Source: Todiramphus chloris collaris
Taxonomy: Eukaryota > Chordata > Aves > Coraciiformes > Alcedinidae
Length of the DNA: 64,000 bases
Assembly (NCBI GenBank): GCA_025345505.1
Contig: JANVCC010000076.1
Coordinates: 8,553,151-8,617,150, forward strand
Direction of reading: 5' to 3'
Shown here: in pieces, positions 1-13,030 of the stretch
Layout of the letters: the number at the start of each line of letters is the position of its first letter
Position numbering within the stretch: the first letter of the stretch is position 1
Position numbers and translations under genes: made by a program
Notes under the pieces: generated by a model
The model's database searches: none
Seen by the model: the letters and a program-made list of their open reading frames with translations, nothing else
Told to the model about the DNA's origin: nothing

Positions 1-283
1 TTCTCTCAGGTAATTAGTGACAGAACCAGAGGAAATGGCCTGAAACTGAAACAAGGTAGGTTTAGACTGGACACTAGTAAAAATTCTTCACGGAAAGGTT
101 AGTGAAATATTGGAATGGGCTGCCCAGGGAGGTGGCTGAGTCCCCATCCCTGGATGTGTTTAAACATTGCTTGGATGTGGTGTTGGGGGACATGGTCTAG
201 GGGTGAACTTGTAGAGTAGGGTTAATGGTTGGACATGATGATCCCAAGGGTCTTTTCCAACCTGAGTGATTCTGTGATCCTGT
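1..283 (+). mobile_element. CR1 LINE 3' fragment
   Basis: This is the 3' end of a CR1 retrotransposon in sense orientation. It shows the typical run from the conserved 'GGGCTGCCCAGGGAGGTGG' block near 118 to the terminal 'GGTTGGACATGATGATCCC' and 'GATTCTGTGATCC' tail. The copy is cut by the window edge, so its 5' truncation point is unknown. It closely resembles the copy at 22015-22292. Confidence 0.88.
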
Positions 284-536
284 TGAGGACTCCACCACTT
301 CCCTGGGGAGATTATTCCAATGACTGATTGTTTTCATTGTGAGAAAGTTTCCTCTGGTGTCCAACTGGAATCTCCACAGGAGTAACTGGTACCCATTACC
401 CTCTGTTTTCCACATAAAAAGGGAGTCTCCACTTTCTTTGTAGCCACCCTTTAAACATGGTGATAAGGTGTCCCCTGAGCCATCCTCAAGGCTGAACAAA
501 ACCCCGGTTCTCTCAGCCTTTCTTCTCCTAAGAAAC
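284..536 (-). mobile_element. CR1 LINE fragment, antisense
   Basis: Antisense CR1 sequence directly abuts the sense copy ending at 283. The signature includes 'GGGAGTCTCCACTTTCTTTG' and the downstream blocks 'GGTGATAAGGTGTCCCCTGAG' (469-) and 'TTCTCTCAGCCTTTCTTC' (509-). It lacks a recognisable CR1 3' terminus at its left side, so the sense copy may have inserted into it, with the rest lying before the window. Confidence 0.75.
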
Positions 537-2870
537 GACTTCTAATTTCCCAAGGCCCCACAGCAGTCAAGGGGTATTTTCTGTAAAACATGTAGCACTG
601 AAAAATTCCCAGTCCCAGGGGAAGTTTCCCTCTGGCCGGTGTGCAGTGTCCTGTCACACAACGTGACTTCAGCCTTGTACTATGCGGGAAAGAAATCCGC
701 TCTGATGATGACCCACATGGCAGAGGGTTTCTGTAATCTATACCATGAGGTCACATTTCAGTACTGGCAGCAACTGAGATTAAAGCCATGATTTGAACCG
801 CTGGAGTAAATATAGTTTTTACATTAGCGCATTGCAGACCTAACTTGGAGGATTATGTCACAGGATATTTTTTTCTGAATTGTCTCAAACAAAATCTTCA
901 GGCCTCCCAGTTATTACCATGGTGATGTTGCTCCAACTCAGCATTGAAATTTCCCAGAGCATTTTATCACCAGAACTGGGAGGGAGTTAAATGTTCGCTC
1001 TACCCAAAGCAAAACCAGTTTGCCCTCGTACTGAACTTCCTGTATGAAACCAGACGGGTGGTTCAGACTGGGGATGCACGTGTTGAATTTCAGTATCAAG
1101 TCAGCTGGCCTTTTTTCAGCAGAACTTTGGATCCTCTTATGCTAGAGCAGATTGAATTTACTTTTCCTTCATAGGAACATGAGATGCTTTTCTCCGCTGC
1201 AGGATGGACAAGCTCGAACCCAGGACTCTGCCAAATTGTTCTGCAGGGCTGTGCTGAGGAAACAGAGTTCAGCCCTTGTCACGCTGCAGAATGGACTTGT
1301 CAGGAATAAAAACTGTGGTAAATGGGGCTCTTGGAGAGAAAGTTATTGTACTGCAGTAAGGGCTGTATGGGCTAAATTTAGCCATTAAAATCAACAGTAA
1401 AAATCACAGCCTTCTCCAAGCTGGAATGGTTCAGTTTGACCCAACAGATGATTGGTCCCTTATTAAGCTAATTGTACCTCACAATAAAAAGGGCTTCAGA
1501 CCAAACCTGGCCCTGAATCTGCCTGGGTGAAGCCAAGGAGCTGAGAGATCGGAGCCAGGTGCTCTGTAAAGCCAAGGCTCTTAGTGTTTCTTTTATGCTG
1601 GCAAGAGGCAAAGGAACAGCTTTCTGGAAGCATGTGCCCCTGGTCCTCTCTCTCTCTCTCTCAAAGCTGCATTCTGGTGTTGTTCCATCCCATTTGAGAC
1701 AGGGCTGTAATCACAGTGGTTTGCTTCCAGAGCAGGTCCTGAAACGTCGCCACAGCTCAAGCCAGACGGAAAGGAGGAGGGACTGGTCCCGAGCCTGTAC
1801 CCAAAGACAAAGTTGAGACTTTCTGATGGTGAACTCAAAAAGCCAAGTCCCTCCCTGTATGCTGACTATGGCATAGGACACATGTGCTATATGCAAGCTG
1901 CTTGTCTACCTCCACGCAAAGAACAGGTTTTGTGGCAAATTGCAGTGAACTCAAGGTAACTGTGGATGCTCTGCCTTTGGCACAGCACCCAGGGCTGCTG
2001 GGCTAAAGGTGGATCTCCCCGTGGGCAAATGGACCAGCTGGAGCTGGTGTGGGTCACGGGCACAAAGAGACTGACTGCTCAGCAAACCTCGGGGCCCCGA
2101 GTGCACCGTCCCTTGTCCCCTCGCAAGCTCAGCCCAGGATTCCTGATGCTGTTGCTAAGCTTCTGCTTCCTTCCCAGTTCCTAACCAAGCTTCAAAAATA
2201 TCCTTGAGTGGGTGAAGCTATAGTGGAGAATGTCTTTATGGGACTAGTCTAACATTAGCCCTGAAAAGGGGACAGACTAACCATTTCAGGCTCTTCCTCC
2301 CTCATGCTTTTCTACTCTGCTTCCTTTTAGCTCCTTTCCTAATCCTATCGTATGTTTTACTTACGCTCGGGTTTTTCCATCACTGAGACTCCTTGGCACG
2401 CACAGCTTTAAAGCGTGGCTCCAGCCATCACTCATTTGCAAGCTTTTGTTTCAGCTCAATAAGACTTTTACGCTGGTTTTTTGTTTGAGGATCCAATTCT
2501 GCATCCTATTAAAGAGCCCACAGGGGACTGGAAAATTTTAGGATCCCTAAAAAATGGAGTCACACTGAAGCAGGTGTTTAAACACCATTTGAGGTGGCAG
2601 AATTGGGGATGAGATCCCAGTTTCTTGAGTCCTGCCCACCTCTTTGCTGCTGGTTTCTTGTCTGGGACCATCCCATGCGTTCTCTGCAGTTTAAATCTGG
2701 GTTGCTGTCAGGTGTTCAGATTTGGGTTTGCCTCGAGGTTTCCTTTAACCTTTAATGTGTACATTATTCTGATGGTAGTGATCCCTGCTGACAGCTGCTG
2801 TGCCAAGTCTTGTTAGTATTGTTTCACGGCCTTGGAATTCATGCTATTGATTAAGAAAAAGCTGCGAGGT
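537..2870. other. non-coding stretch, no gene recognised
   Basis: I see no conserved coding signature or structured RNA here. A short (CT)n microsatellite lies at about 1646-1662. The open frames are short, mutually overlapping and unlike any protein I recognise. Confidence 0.5.
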
Positions 2871-3204
2871 TCAGCAGGAAGCTGAACTGCCGCTGTGGAG
2901 GGAAGGAGGCCTTGGGACACCGCCTGAGTGGGCAGACGAGGGCTGCCCTGGGGCGAGGGGCCGGGGGCTGAGCGGGGGGCCCGGCCTCTGCGGCGGCGGG
3001 GACCGGGACAGCGGGGCCTCGGGGCCGGGAAGGGGCGGTGGGACCTTGCGCGAAGCCTCCGCAGGGGCAGCGGCGAGCCTCCCCCATCCCGGGCCGTGCT
3101 CCCATCTCGGGGAGGGAACCGGGGGCGGTGGCAGCGGGTCCGGGGAGGCGTCAGGCGGAGGGGAAGCGCCCGGCGGGCTGCGGGTGGGCTCCGCTGCCGT
3201 CTGA

Positions 3205-4176
<972 letters not shown>

Positions 4177-4580
4177 GGGCGGCGGGACCCTGCGGGACCC
4201 GGTCCGGCTTGGTGGGACCCGACGGGACCCGGTAGTGGCAGGGACTTGGGTACACGGAGCCGCCCCGCCGCCGGCCGAGAGCGCCTGGGGCCGGCAGCCT
4301 CGTCGGGATGTTTTCTAAGAAAGCGCTTGTACCTTCGTTTCTATTTGATTGTATGAAACTCTCCGTTTAAAAGACAAAAAAAAAAAAAAGCCCCCAACCA
4401 AACAAAAACCCCATAATCTTTTCTATTCGTTAGAAGAAATGAGCTGTTTTAGATGCATTGAGCTGCTGGACTTTATATTTATTTTTGCATTTAAACTGTT
4501 AACTGCATTAATTTAATATGTTTCTACCTGAATGTCTGTTATTATTTCCATAAAAGAGTAATAAAATCTGATATATTTGC
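4177..4580 (+). other. C11orf96: C11orf96 3' UTR, AU-rich
   Basis: After the TGA the sequence is GC-rich for about 130 bases, then turns A/T-rich. It carries an A14 run (4376-4389) and three ATTTA pentamers (4477, 4489, 4511), one within a TTTATATTTATTTTT block. Such elements typically destabilise mRNA and suit a transiently induced transcript. The 3' end is inferred from the polyadenylation signal. Confidence 0.75.
4560..4565 (+). terminator. C11orf96: polyadenylation signal AATAAA of C11orf96
   Basis: A canonical AATAAA lies 384 bases after the stop codon, followed by a CA (4581-4582) and T-rich sequence that could serve as cleavage site and downstream element. Confidence 0.75.
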
Positions 4581-4599
4581 ACAGTACATATCAGGCTGT

Positions 4600-6325
4600 C
4601 CTTATTTCAGGCATCCCACCCTCCTCTGAGCTTCCTTTGCCCCTTCTGAGGTCTGAAGGTGTTTCAGGGCAGTCGATAGCTAGTGCAGAAACAGTAACGC
4701 TTTGCTTGGGGAGGTTTTGCAGTCCGTAGTGCTGGGGACAAGCTAAGGAGACAAGAGACAAGATTTTAGACAGCTTGATTTGCTTCTTTGAGGTCTTTGT
4801 GCTAAGCTGAATTGATGTCTAAGGACTGTTTATAACCGATCCTCTCTGTCAGTGCAACTGGGTAAGCCTTGTGCAGTCACAAAAGCCTGTGTGTACTTTT
4901 GGTTTTCATCGGAGTTGCCTTTATTTCTTTTCCCATTCCCATGCTGACCTGTAAGTTGTTCAGTGCCGCAGACGTGTCTGGTTATTGGATAGAATGTGAT
5001 TTCACTCACCAGAGCCAGTGGTGCTACATGGGTGTACTTTGAGTTGGAAAGCAAAGGGGTTTTGGTGTGGTATAGGCGTGGAGTTACGTGGTGCTTCTTG
5101 GGGGGGGCTGTACATGTGCAGGCACATGTAAAAGATCATCTGTGGTGTATGTGCTGAGGAGCATCTGTAGCTCCCTACGGAATGAAAAGCAAATTCCTGG
5201 ACTCCCCTTTTTTTTCTCCATTCTCTTGAAATATTCCTGTGCTGCTAATCCCATGGGAGCATCTTCCTTCAAAGCAAGCCTCAGACCATTGAAACTTTCC
5301 GCTTATTAGTTATTAGCTGTGTTATTAGTGAGCTGTAGCCTCTAACTAACATTTCTGTGGTGAGATTTTCTGAGGAGCTGACAGCTTTTCTTAGGTCTTG
5401 CCTTGAGGTGCAATCATAAACAGGGATGTACAGCCCGCTCTGAGTTTTGAAAGCTCCCTGGCAGCAAAAGAGCTAGAGGAGGGTCAGGCACCCAGTTCAG
5501 CAGGTAAGGAAACAGAGCTGGGTTCTGGCCTGGTGTCCCGGGTAAAAACAGCCTTTAGACCAGCCAGCACCCCCGGCCCCATCCCCCTGCACACAGCCTG
5601 TGAGACAGCTCGTCTCCCTTTGCTGTCAGAGCCAGATGCTTGCTTTCTGTGTAGGCACAGTACATATATATGCAACATCTAGGTACAAAGCAACTTGACC
5701 TCTGGAACAGCTTTCAGCCAGGGAAACCAGGCTCGCTAAGAAATAAGTAGTTACCAGCAGCTGGGCTGATTTTCTTCGACAAACTCCTAACGGCGTTCCA
5801 GTTCTGGGAGGTTTGGCATTTGTGAAAGGGCTGGAAACATCGATGGGAACTCTATAGCCGTGGGCCTAAATGTTGCATAACGTACCCATCGGGCTCGTGA
5901 GCTCTGTAAGGTTTCCAGAGATCATCCAGCATCCTCCTCACGCCGCGGCTTCCAGACTGCTGCTCAGTCTTGGTTTGCTCTCAGCGCTGGTACAAATTCC
6001 CTTCGATACACAAAGTTCAGGAGGCTGTGAGTGCAAGATCCTCCTCCCTGCTCATCATTTAGGTTTGGCAACGGGGGTGAATAATAGCAGGGCATTTCCC
6101 ATCACCCTTCCCACCCCTGCTTTAGTGTGTGGCTGCCACGCCAGGGGCACGAGGAGGCTGAGCTGTGCCAGCCCGGGGGCAGAGCAGCCGGGACTGCCTT
6201 TCTGTGGAAGGGAAAAGAGCCACGTTCCTTTTCCTGTTCCATGAGACAGATGTGGATGTGAAGGCAGAGGACAAAGAAGGGCTGAAAATCTGTTGTAGCA
6301 TAACATTTGAGAAAAAAAGAAGCCA
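4600..6325. other. intergenic, no gene recognised
   Basis: I recognise no coding region, repeat family or structured RNA. The open frames are short and lack conserved character. Confidence 0.5.
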
Positions 6326-6329
6326 TATT

Positions 6330-6436
6330 CCAGTGGTTAGGCTGAATAAGTGGTGACCTGGGATTGTCAGGCTAATGTTTGGTCTCAATGATCCTAAAGG
6401 GCTCTTCCAATCCAAACAATTCTGTAATTCTATAAA
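6330..6436 (+). mobile_element. CR1 LINE 3' end
   Basis: This is a short sense CR1 tail with the remnant 'GGTGACCTGGGATTGTCAGG', the conserved 'AAGGGCTCTTCCAATCCAAAC' block and an ATTCTGTAATTCTAT terminus. Confidence 0.8.
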
Positions 6437-6439
6437 TAA

Positions 6440-9400
6440 GTTTCTCTTCGACTGCTTGTTGTTAACATTTTTCTGCTCCATCTCAAAGTAACATGGGAGA
6501 TACCAGTGCTAAAGATAGGCTGGTGTTTTATCTTCCAAACAGCCCTGATTGAGGCAAGAGGATGAAAAGTCAGAGTGGTTTAGGTCTGTCCTGGAGAGGC
6601 CCTCTCCAGGAAAATAAACCTCCCTTCCAGCCTTCCTGATTTTGAAGGTTTCTCTTGCAATGGTTTTTAGCATCATGGATACCTGCCCTGTAACGGCTGC
6701 AGGAAGCCCTGCTAAATTTGCTTTACTGAGGCTAATGACAAAATCAAAGGGGTTTGAGTCTGTCCCCCACTACCCAGCCTCCAAATGTGGGTTGTACCTT
6801 CCCCTTCAGCAACTCACAGCTTGAAAGCGCTCGGCGGATGCCACTTACGGAGACACTTAGTGTGGCAGTGAGTAGGCATGAGTGTCCTGCATCTGCACAG
6901 GAAGGCACTGGGGAGGTGAGTAAAAGCTTGACCTTGAAAACAATTTGTTTATTTTCTTCCTAGTTTGCATCTAGTCCTCTTTGAGCTCGTCAGCATGTTC
7001 CCCCTGAGCTCATGTTGAAGTGCTGTGCTAGCGTAAAGCTACTCGTGCTGGTGTGGTGGATCTGTATCCCCATGCCTCATCTTGACCTGACCAGCATAAA
7101 AGAGAATCTGAATGGTGCAGGATCTTTGCTCTCCTGACATCAGGTAAGGAAAAAAACCAAAATCCTCCTTGTGTGTCTTAAGGACAAGCGTTTTCTGCCT
7201 TTTTTTCCCCCCTCCAAATAGTTAAGTTTGCCTCAGTAATTCATGGAGAATTTCTGGTTGCAATTTAGTGTTTGGCCCAAGGGGCTGAGGACAGTCTCTT
7301 CTCCTAGCTGTGTGGATGACTGCTGTGGATTCCTGCTGTTGGATGACTTGTCCTATCTCTAGGTTTCCAGGCACTCACTGGGGACACTTCAGAGTTATCA
7401 GGAACCAATCTGAGAAGGTGCTCATAATTCCTGAAGGTTTCTGTGCTGGGATCCTGAGAATGTGTTCTTTTCAGGAGCTGATTGGTGACGATGTGTCTCC
7501 TGACTCAGCCCCGTGCTGTGGGTCTGATCCTGCAGCAGTGCAGTGGACAGGCTGCAGAATGATACTTTGGGTAAGAAACACCACATGGCCGTCGTTGTCT
7601 AACCTCCAAAGTCACAGTGAAGCCATGGGACATGACACAAACTGAGGCATCGATTTAATTGCCAGGCTGAGAGAGAACAAATTGCCACGTAACAGGGGCT
7701 GGGGAGCAAGCTCCAGCAAAAACGGTTGCTGTAGTTTTTAGGTGCAGGCTTTGTAAGACACCATGATCAGCACTGTTCTCCAGACTGCACCTAGCCTTGT
7801 TTGAACCTCAGCTCCCATGTCATGGCTCAGCCTGAGCTGTCTTTTGTACATGGGGCTGGCATGTCTGGGAGGGAAAAAAACTTGGAGAGGTGCAGATTGC
7901 CTGAAACCCCTGAGCAGAGCTCAGCTGCCTGAGCAGTGATGCACTGGTGCCCTTGAGTTGTGGTTTAGCTTCTCACAGCCATCTTAAATAGTGTGCCAAC
8001 CTGTGTGCAGGGCTTCAGCAAACCTCCTCCTACAACCAGGGGTATTTTTTTAAGGTGTAAACATGTAAGATTACACCCCCAGCAGAAAATAATTTGGTGT
8101 CCAGTAATAACACAAGCAAGGGGTGCTCGCCTCCTCCTGAAGTAAGGCCATTGCGTAGTACAGGGAGGTTGGCAGCTCAGCTGTGGTCTTTCACTTCCAG
8201 TCAGGTGGCTGAGCTTGGGGGCACCAATTCATCATGGGAATTGATTAATTCCCAAACAGCATCTCCTCGCACATACTCACATAGGTGTGTGTCCCTGTGC
8301 CTGCTCTATCTAGTCTCAAGTGTGTGCTGCTAGCAGAGCAGCCCAGCTCTTGGCTGTAGAGCAAAGCACCTCCAGATCCTTCACTGACAGTGCAATTAGT
8401 TTAACTGGTACTGGGGGAGAAGGAAATACTTCCTGCACGACCAGTAACGGCGGTGTCAGGGTCACATAACCGAGCCTTGTGCCAAAGCATCAGCTTGAAG
8501 TGTTAAATGTGTGAACTCAGTAATTATGCACTTGGGACCACTGTGTTAGCAAATGTGGTGGTATGTTTGAAACAGCCTAGGGCCAGATCCTGATTTTGGT
8601 CCTGCTAGTGTCAGGCTGGCTTTGGTCCAGCCATACTCTGGAGTTGATCTGGATTTGCTCCTGTTTGCCGAGCAGGTTTCCGAAGTAGCTTGAAATGTCC
8701 AAGCCATTGCTCCCCTGCTCCCCAGGAATACTCAGAGGCTTCACACAACCTTACGCATGTGGAACATCCTTGTGCTTTTGGAAGTAGGGTGGATGATGTG
8801 CACCTGCCTGGCCAGGGCATCTATGCCCTGCTTCCAGGTGGAGTGGGAGCCAGTGGTGGCGATGGGGAGAGGTTGGGGGAGCTGGAGAGGGGAGGGGTCT
8901 GGTTCCTCCATGAGTCGCTACTCATAGGAGACCACAGAAGACTGTCCTTGACACCAAACCGAGGTTTGCCTGGGTCTGATTTCAAACAAAACAAGATCTA
9001 CCATGATAATTTACAACTCTGTCTTGAACAGAGATGCTTTGTCTGGAAATACTTGCATTGAAGAGGTTGAAGTTATTTATTAGGAGCTGGTGAAAGGGAA
9101 GTTTTCTTCCTTGGCTTGATTTAAAACACTGTTATTGTAGAAGATTTTTTTTTTCCCTTCCCTGTGAAGAAAATGACCTTTCTTGGGCAGGAGGGAAGGG
9201 GATGGGAGAGGGAGGGAGGGAGAGAACACAGCTCACTTGTGAAATGGCTCTTGGCTAACATGAAACCATGTGAAGGATGTTTATGTGCTTGTTACTTTTA
9301 ATTGTGAGCTCTGGCAAGTCAGTGTTTTCCCTTGGAGAAGAATCTGGAGGTCCTGACCGTGATCATTAAAGATCCATTTCAGTCTCTTCACAACAACCTC

Positions 9401-10670
9401 TAATGTCTGAGGGATCCTGCACTCTACTGACCTGCATCTTTTAGGGGAAATTCATCAAGGTAACATTTTTTCCCCCACTGTTCCTTAAACAGAAGCAAAC
9501 AGAAGGAAAGTAGCATCAGAAACATAGGTTATCGCTCATGCTGACTATTAAATATTTGCTGTTAGGCTGAGTTGGATGCATTTCACAGAGGTGTGGATGA
9601 GGTATCGCAGTGACCCTCACAGCTCCAAAGCACCCTGTGCTTTGGAGCCAGGCTGGAAGGTTGGGTTTTGAAGTGGTGGAAAGATGCAGAAGCACTGGAA
9701 TGTGGAAGGACACAGCTCTCTGTCACTTTGCAGAGAGGCAGCTAAAGCCGAGTTGTTTGGGAATGGAGCTGCTGGAGCAGAACCAAATGGTGTGGGGAGA
9801 GGGGAGAGGCAGGAAGGAAAGAAAGAAAGAATAAGACAAAAATACCCAAACTCAGAGTGAAATTGGATGTGGCCTGCCAGCTGAAGGCAGCAAACAAGAA
9901 AGCCTGGTTTTAATCAACTTCTATTAGTAGCACCCCTGAGTTTATGCACCCTTGGGAGCCAGCGAAATGAAATGAAGTTTTGCCTGCTTTTTTCTAGTTC
10001 TGGAACATATTGACATATTTATGTGACATTTTTGTTTATTTCCCAAAATAAACGTGACAGTTATCAACCAACTCCTCCTTTTCCCAGAAAATCAACCTAA
10101 AATAACCAAGCCACTAGATTTAGGAGTTTGGTTAGTAATTTTACGACTGTGTCTATGTGTGTGTCTACTCCTGGATAAAGCGTTCCTGTGTATTTTTACT
10201 ATAGAGATGAAGCAAGCAAGTGGGAAAAGTAGGGAAGGTGGTGAGACTGCTGAGATTTCTGGTTAGCTCTAGAGGTGAAGGTGCTCTGGGGCTTAAAGCA
10301 GAAGTGCTGGCAGTTGGGTCTCCCAAGGTTCAGGGTCAGAAAATGATCTTGTGCTCACCAAGAGAGACAGAGATTTAGGGGAGAGAGGGCCCTTCACGAT
10401 CTCCAGTTGGTACCCTGCATGGCCCTGGGCAAGCCGCTTCCCTCCAGACCTCAGTTTCCCTGCAGGGGAGCTGGGGATTGATGAAGCTTGGCTCCTTAAT
10501 CCCCACAGATGGAGGGGCTGTGGCTTTGCAGCCAAGGGAGATGTGTTTGGTTGGTGAATGGAGAGGGCTTGGATTTATTCAGAGGACAAATGCCCAGCAG
10601 CATGATGTCATGGTTTGTAAAACTCCCAGCTGTGTGGTGACATCACCTGTGTCAAAGAAGGAGGCTTTGC
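6440..10670. other. intergenic, no gene recognised
   Basis: Unique-looking non-coding sequence. A purine-rich GGAGGGAGGGAG patch lies near 9190-9225. No splice-flanked open frame resembles a protein I know. Confidence 0.5.
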
Positions 10671-10674
10671 TTTT

Positions 10675-10910
10675 CTGGAGAGTCCTGAGACAAGGAAGAA
10701 ATTTTTCACACTGGGGAGGTGAGAGCCTGGCCCAGGTTGCCCAGAGAGGTGGTCGATGCCCCATCCCTGGAACCATTGCAGGTGAGGTTGGCCAGGGCTC
10801 TGAGCAACCTGCTCTAGTTGCAGATGCTCTTTGCTCCCTGCCGGGGGGTTGGACTGGGTGACCTTGAAAGGTCCCTTCCCACCCAAACCAATATATGATT
10901 CTATGATTTT
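10675..10910 (+). mobile_element. CR1 LINE 3' fragment
   Basis: Sense CR1 of the subfamily whose tail reads 'GGGCTCTGAGCAACCTGCTC' and 'TGGACTGGGTGACCTTGAAA', ending in a TATGATTCTATGATT repeat. The antisense copies at 12713, 28197 and 38528 belong to the same subfamily. Confidence 0.9.
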
Positions 10911-12285
10911 GTCAGCATGAGTATGAGTCTGGATCAGGGAGGAAGGAAGGAGGGCTTCGTGTCAGCATCCAAGAGAAGAGGGCAGCCTTGTGCCTGAGAT
11001 AAAATGTAGTTACTTAAGGAGCTGACCAGTAGGACATCAAAGTACATGATGGGCTGAGTAGGTCCACCAGGAAAAGGAGCAACACTTTATGTGAAAGAAA
11101 ACTTGAGATAAACTACATAGCTAAGTAAACAGTGCCAGCAGGAGTCCTTCCAGGCCGAGATGTCACATCTCCACAGGGTCTGCGTGTGACTGGTGTGGTG
11201 AAACTGAGCACCCAGAGAGGATGCTGCTGCAATGACTGAGCTATTCTGGTGGAAAGAGAATGTGCAAAGGTAGCCAATAAAGCAATAATTAGACATTTCG
11301 CCTCACACAGAGCAGATAAATGTTATAAAAGGGCACAATGGTGATGCTATGGCTTGGTGCTAAAAGCAAGGCTTCCTGGAGCAACAGGTCTGAGTATCTA
11401 CAAGCCCCAGAGAGCTCTTGATTTTGCTCAAGGAGGGTAGAGGTGCAATGAGGAGGCACTTTGCAATAGCAAATTCAAATTTCATGGCTCTGCGGGGGTG
11501 AAACTTCCTCCTCCCATCCTTGACAGTAAAGCCTTAGCTTCAAGGATGAAAATTAAAAGAAGTGAAAAGAGTAAAAAAGCTGGTGGATATGTAGGCTCTG
11601 GATATTAGGAGTCCAGGATAAATTTAACTACCAGAACGACTTTTCAGAAAGAATAAAAATAGCTAGCATAGTGAAATAGTAGATTAAGGAATATTATTAG
11701 AAGCAAAAAGATATCCTGCAAAAAGCCTAAGTCATGCCCAAAGAGGGAAAACAGAAAGGATCATAAATACTAGGATGTTAAATGTGAGATCTTAATAAGA
11801 CATACTTAAAAAAAGATTTTGAAGAATGGCTTCTGAAAGACTGGAAGCTTCTGCTATAAACTTTTGCAAACAATATGAAAGAAGGAAGCTTGCTAGAAAG
11901 TCTTTGGCCTTCTGGCTGGCTGGAGACTTTAAGTGAACACTCAAAGAGCATAAGGCAATATCAGAAGAGCTAAGTCTGTTCCCTGCAACACCATAAACTG
12001 TGTGTACCTGACTATATATTCAGTATGAAGTACTCTAAAGCAGAAGTTACTGATGATGGAAGAGATGCTGGAGTTGTGGTGGATAGTCTAACATCAACTT
12101 CTACTCAGCAATGATGAAATTATAAGATTGTTGACAATTATTAGGAAAGAAATTAAGAGCAAACCAAAAATCCTAAACTGGCAACTGTCTAAACTGAGAG
12201 TGCTCTGGCATCTTGAATATTCTGTTTATGTCTAGTTATTTAAAAGAAATCAATTCAGAAGAGGTATCTGCATTTTCTGCTGTTG
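10911..12285. other. intergenic, A-rich, possibly old LINE body
   Basis: A/T-rich sequence with no recognised gene. Because it lies directly 5' of a diverged CR1-like 3' region in the same orientation, part of it may be the decayed body of that element. I cannot demonstrate this by eye. Confidence 0.35.
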
Positions 12286-12289
12286 AACA

Positions 12290-12605
12290 GAAATTTAATA
12301 GAGTAGGAACCTTCTGGGTTTGGAAAAACCATATATAAAGGAAGATAGGAGGGAGATACAGGAATTCATCAAGAGTTTGAGAAGATCAGTGAGGACCTTT
12401 TGAGTTATTTCCTGCAGCAGAAGAACTGGAGCAGCCTTTAAGTTATTGGACAGCAGGTTTAAGACAAAAAAGAAGAAATACTTTTCTTGTGCAATGAACA
12501 ACAGAATCACACAATTCACTGTCAAAGGGTGCTGTGGCTGCCAAAAGGACTAAACTGCTCAAAATGCAATCAGGGTATTTCCTGGGAGCAGGCATGGAAC
12601 TACCC
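12290..12605 (+). mobile_element. ancient, strongly diverged CR1-like LINE 3' region
   Basis: The sequence contains the block 'TTGGACAGCAGGTTTAAGAC' followed by 'AAAAAAGAAGAAATACTTTTC', an interrupted 'CAATTCACTGTCAAAGGGTG' and 'CTGTGGCTGCCAAAAG'. This order matches the older amniote CR1 subfamilies, as opposed to the avian ones elsewhere in the window. Divergence and an apparent small insertion (about 12490-12510) suggest great age. Confidence 0.55.
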
Positions 12606-12712
12606 AGCTGTCAGGGCCACCATCCAGGGTGGGCTGAGGTGGGTGAGAGGCTTCGTGTCCCTGCGCAGCTCCTCTCTGCCCCACAGCCATACCATGCCCA
12701 GTGTGTGTGTTT

Positions 12713-13030
12713 CATAGAATCACAGACTGGTTCAGTTTGGAAGGGACCTTTCAAGGTCACCCAGTCCAACCCCCTTGAGAGAGCAGGGGCAGCTGCAGCT
12801 AGAGCAGGTTGCTCAGAGCCCTGGCCAACCTCACCTGCAATGGTTCCAGGGATGGGGCTTCCACCACCTCTCTGGGCAACCTGGGCCACGATCTCACCAC
12901 CCTCAATGTGAAAAACTTCTTCCTTCTCTCCAGTCTGAATCTCCCTCTTTTAGATTAAACCCATCAGCCCTTGTCCTGCCCCAACAGGCCCTGCTGAAAA
13001 GATTTTACTCATCCTTCCGGCAGGCCCCTT
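12713..13030 (-). mobile_element. CR1 LINE 3' fragment, antisense
   Basis: The antisense copy starts with 'TCATAGAATCACAGACTGGT' and continues through 'GGAAGGGACCTTTCAAGGTC' and 'GTTGCTCAGAGCCCTGGCCA' to 'CCCTTGTCCTGCCCCAACAG'. The 5' truncation is near 13030. Confidence 0.92.
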
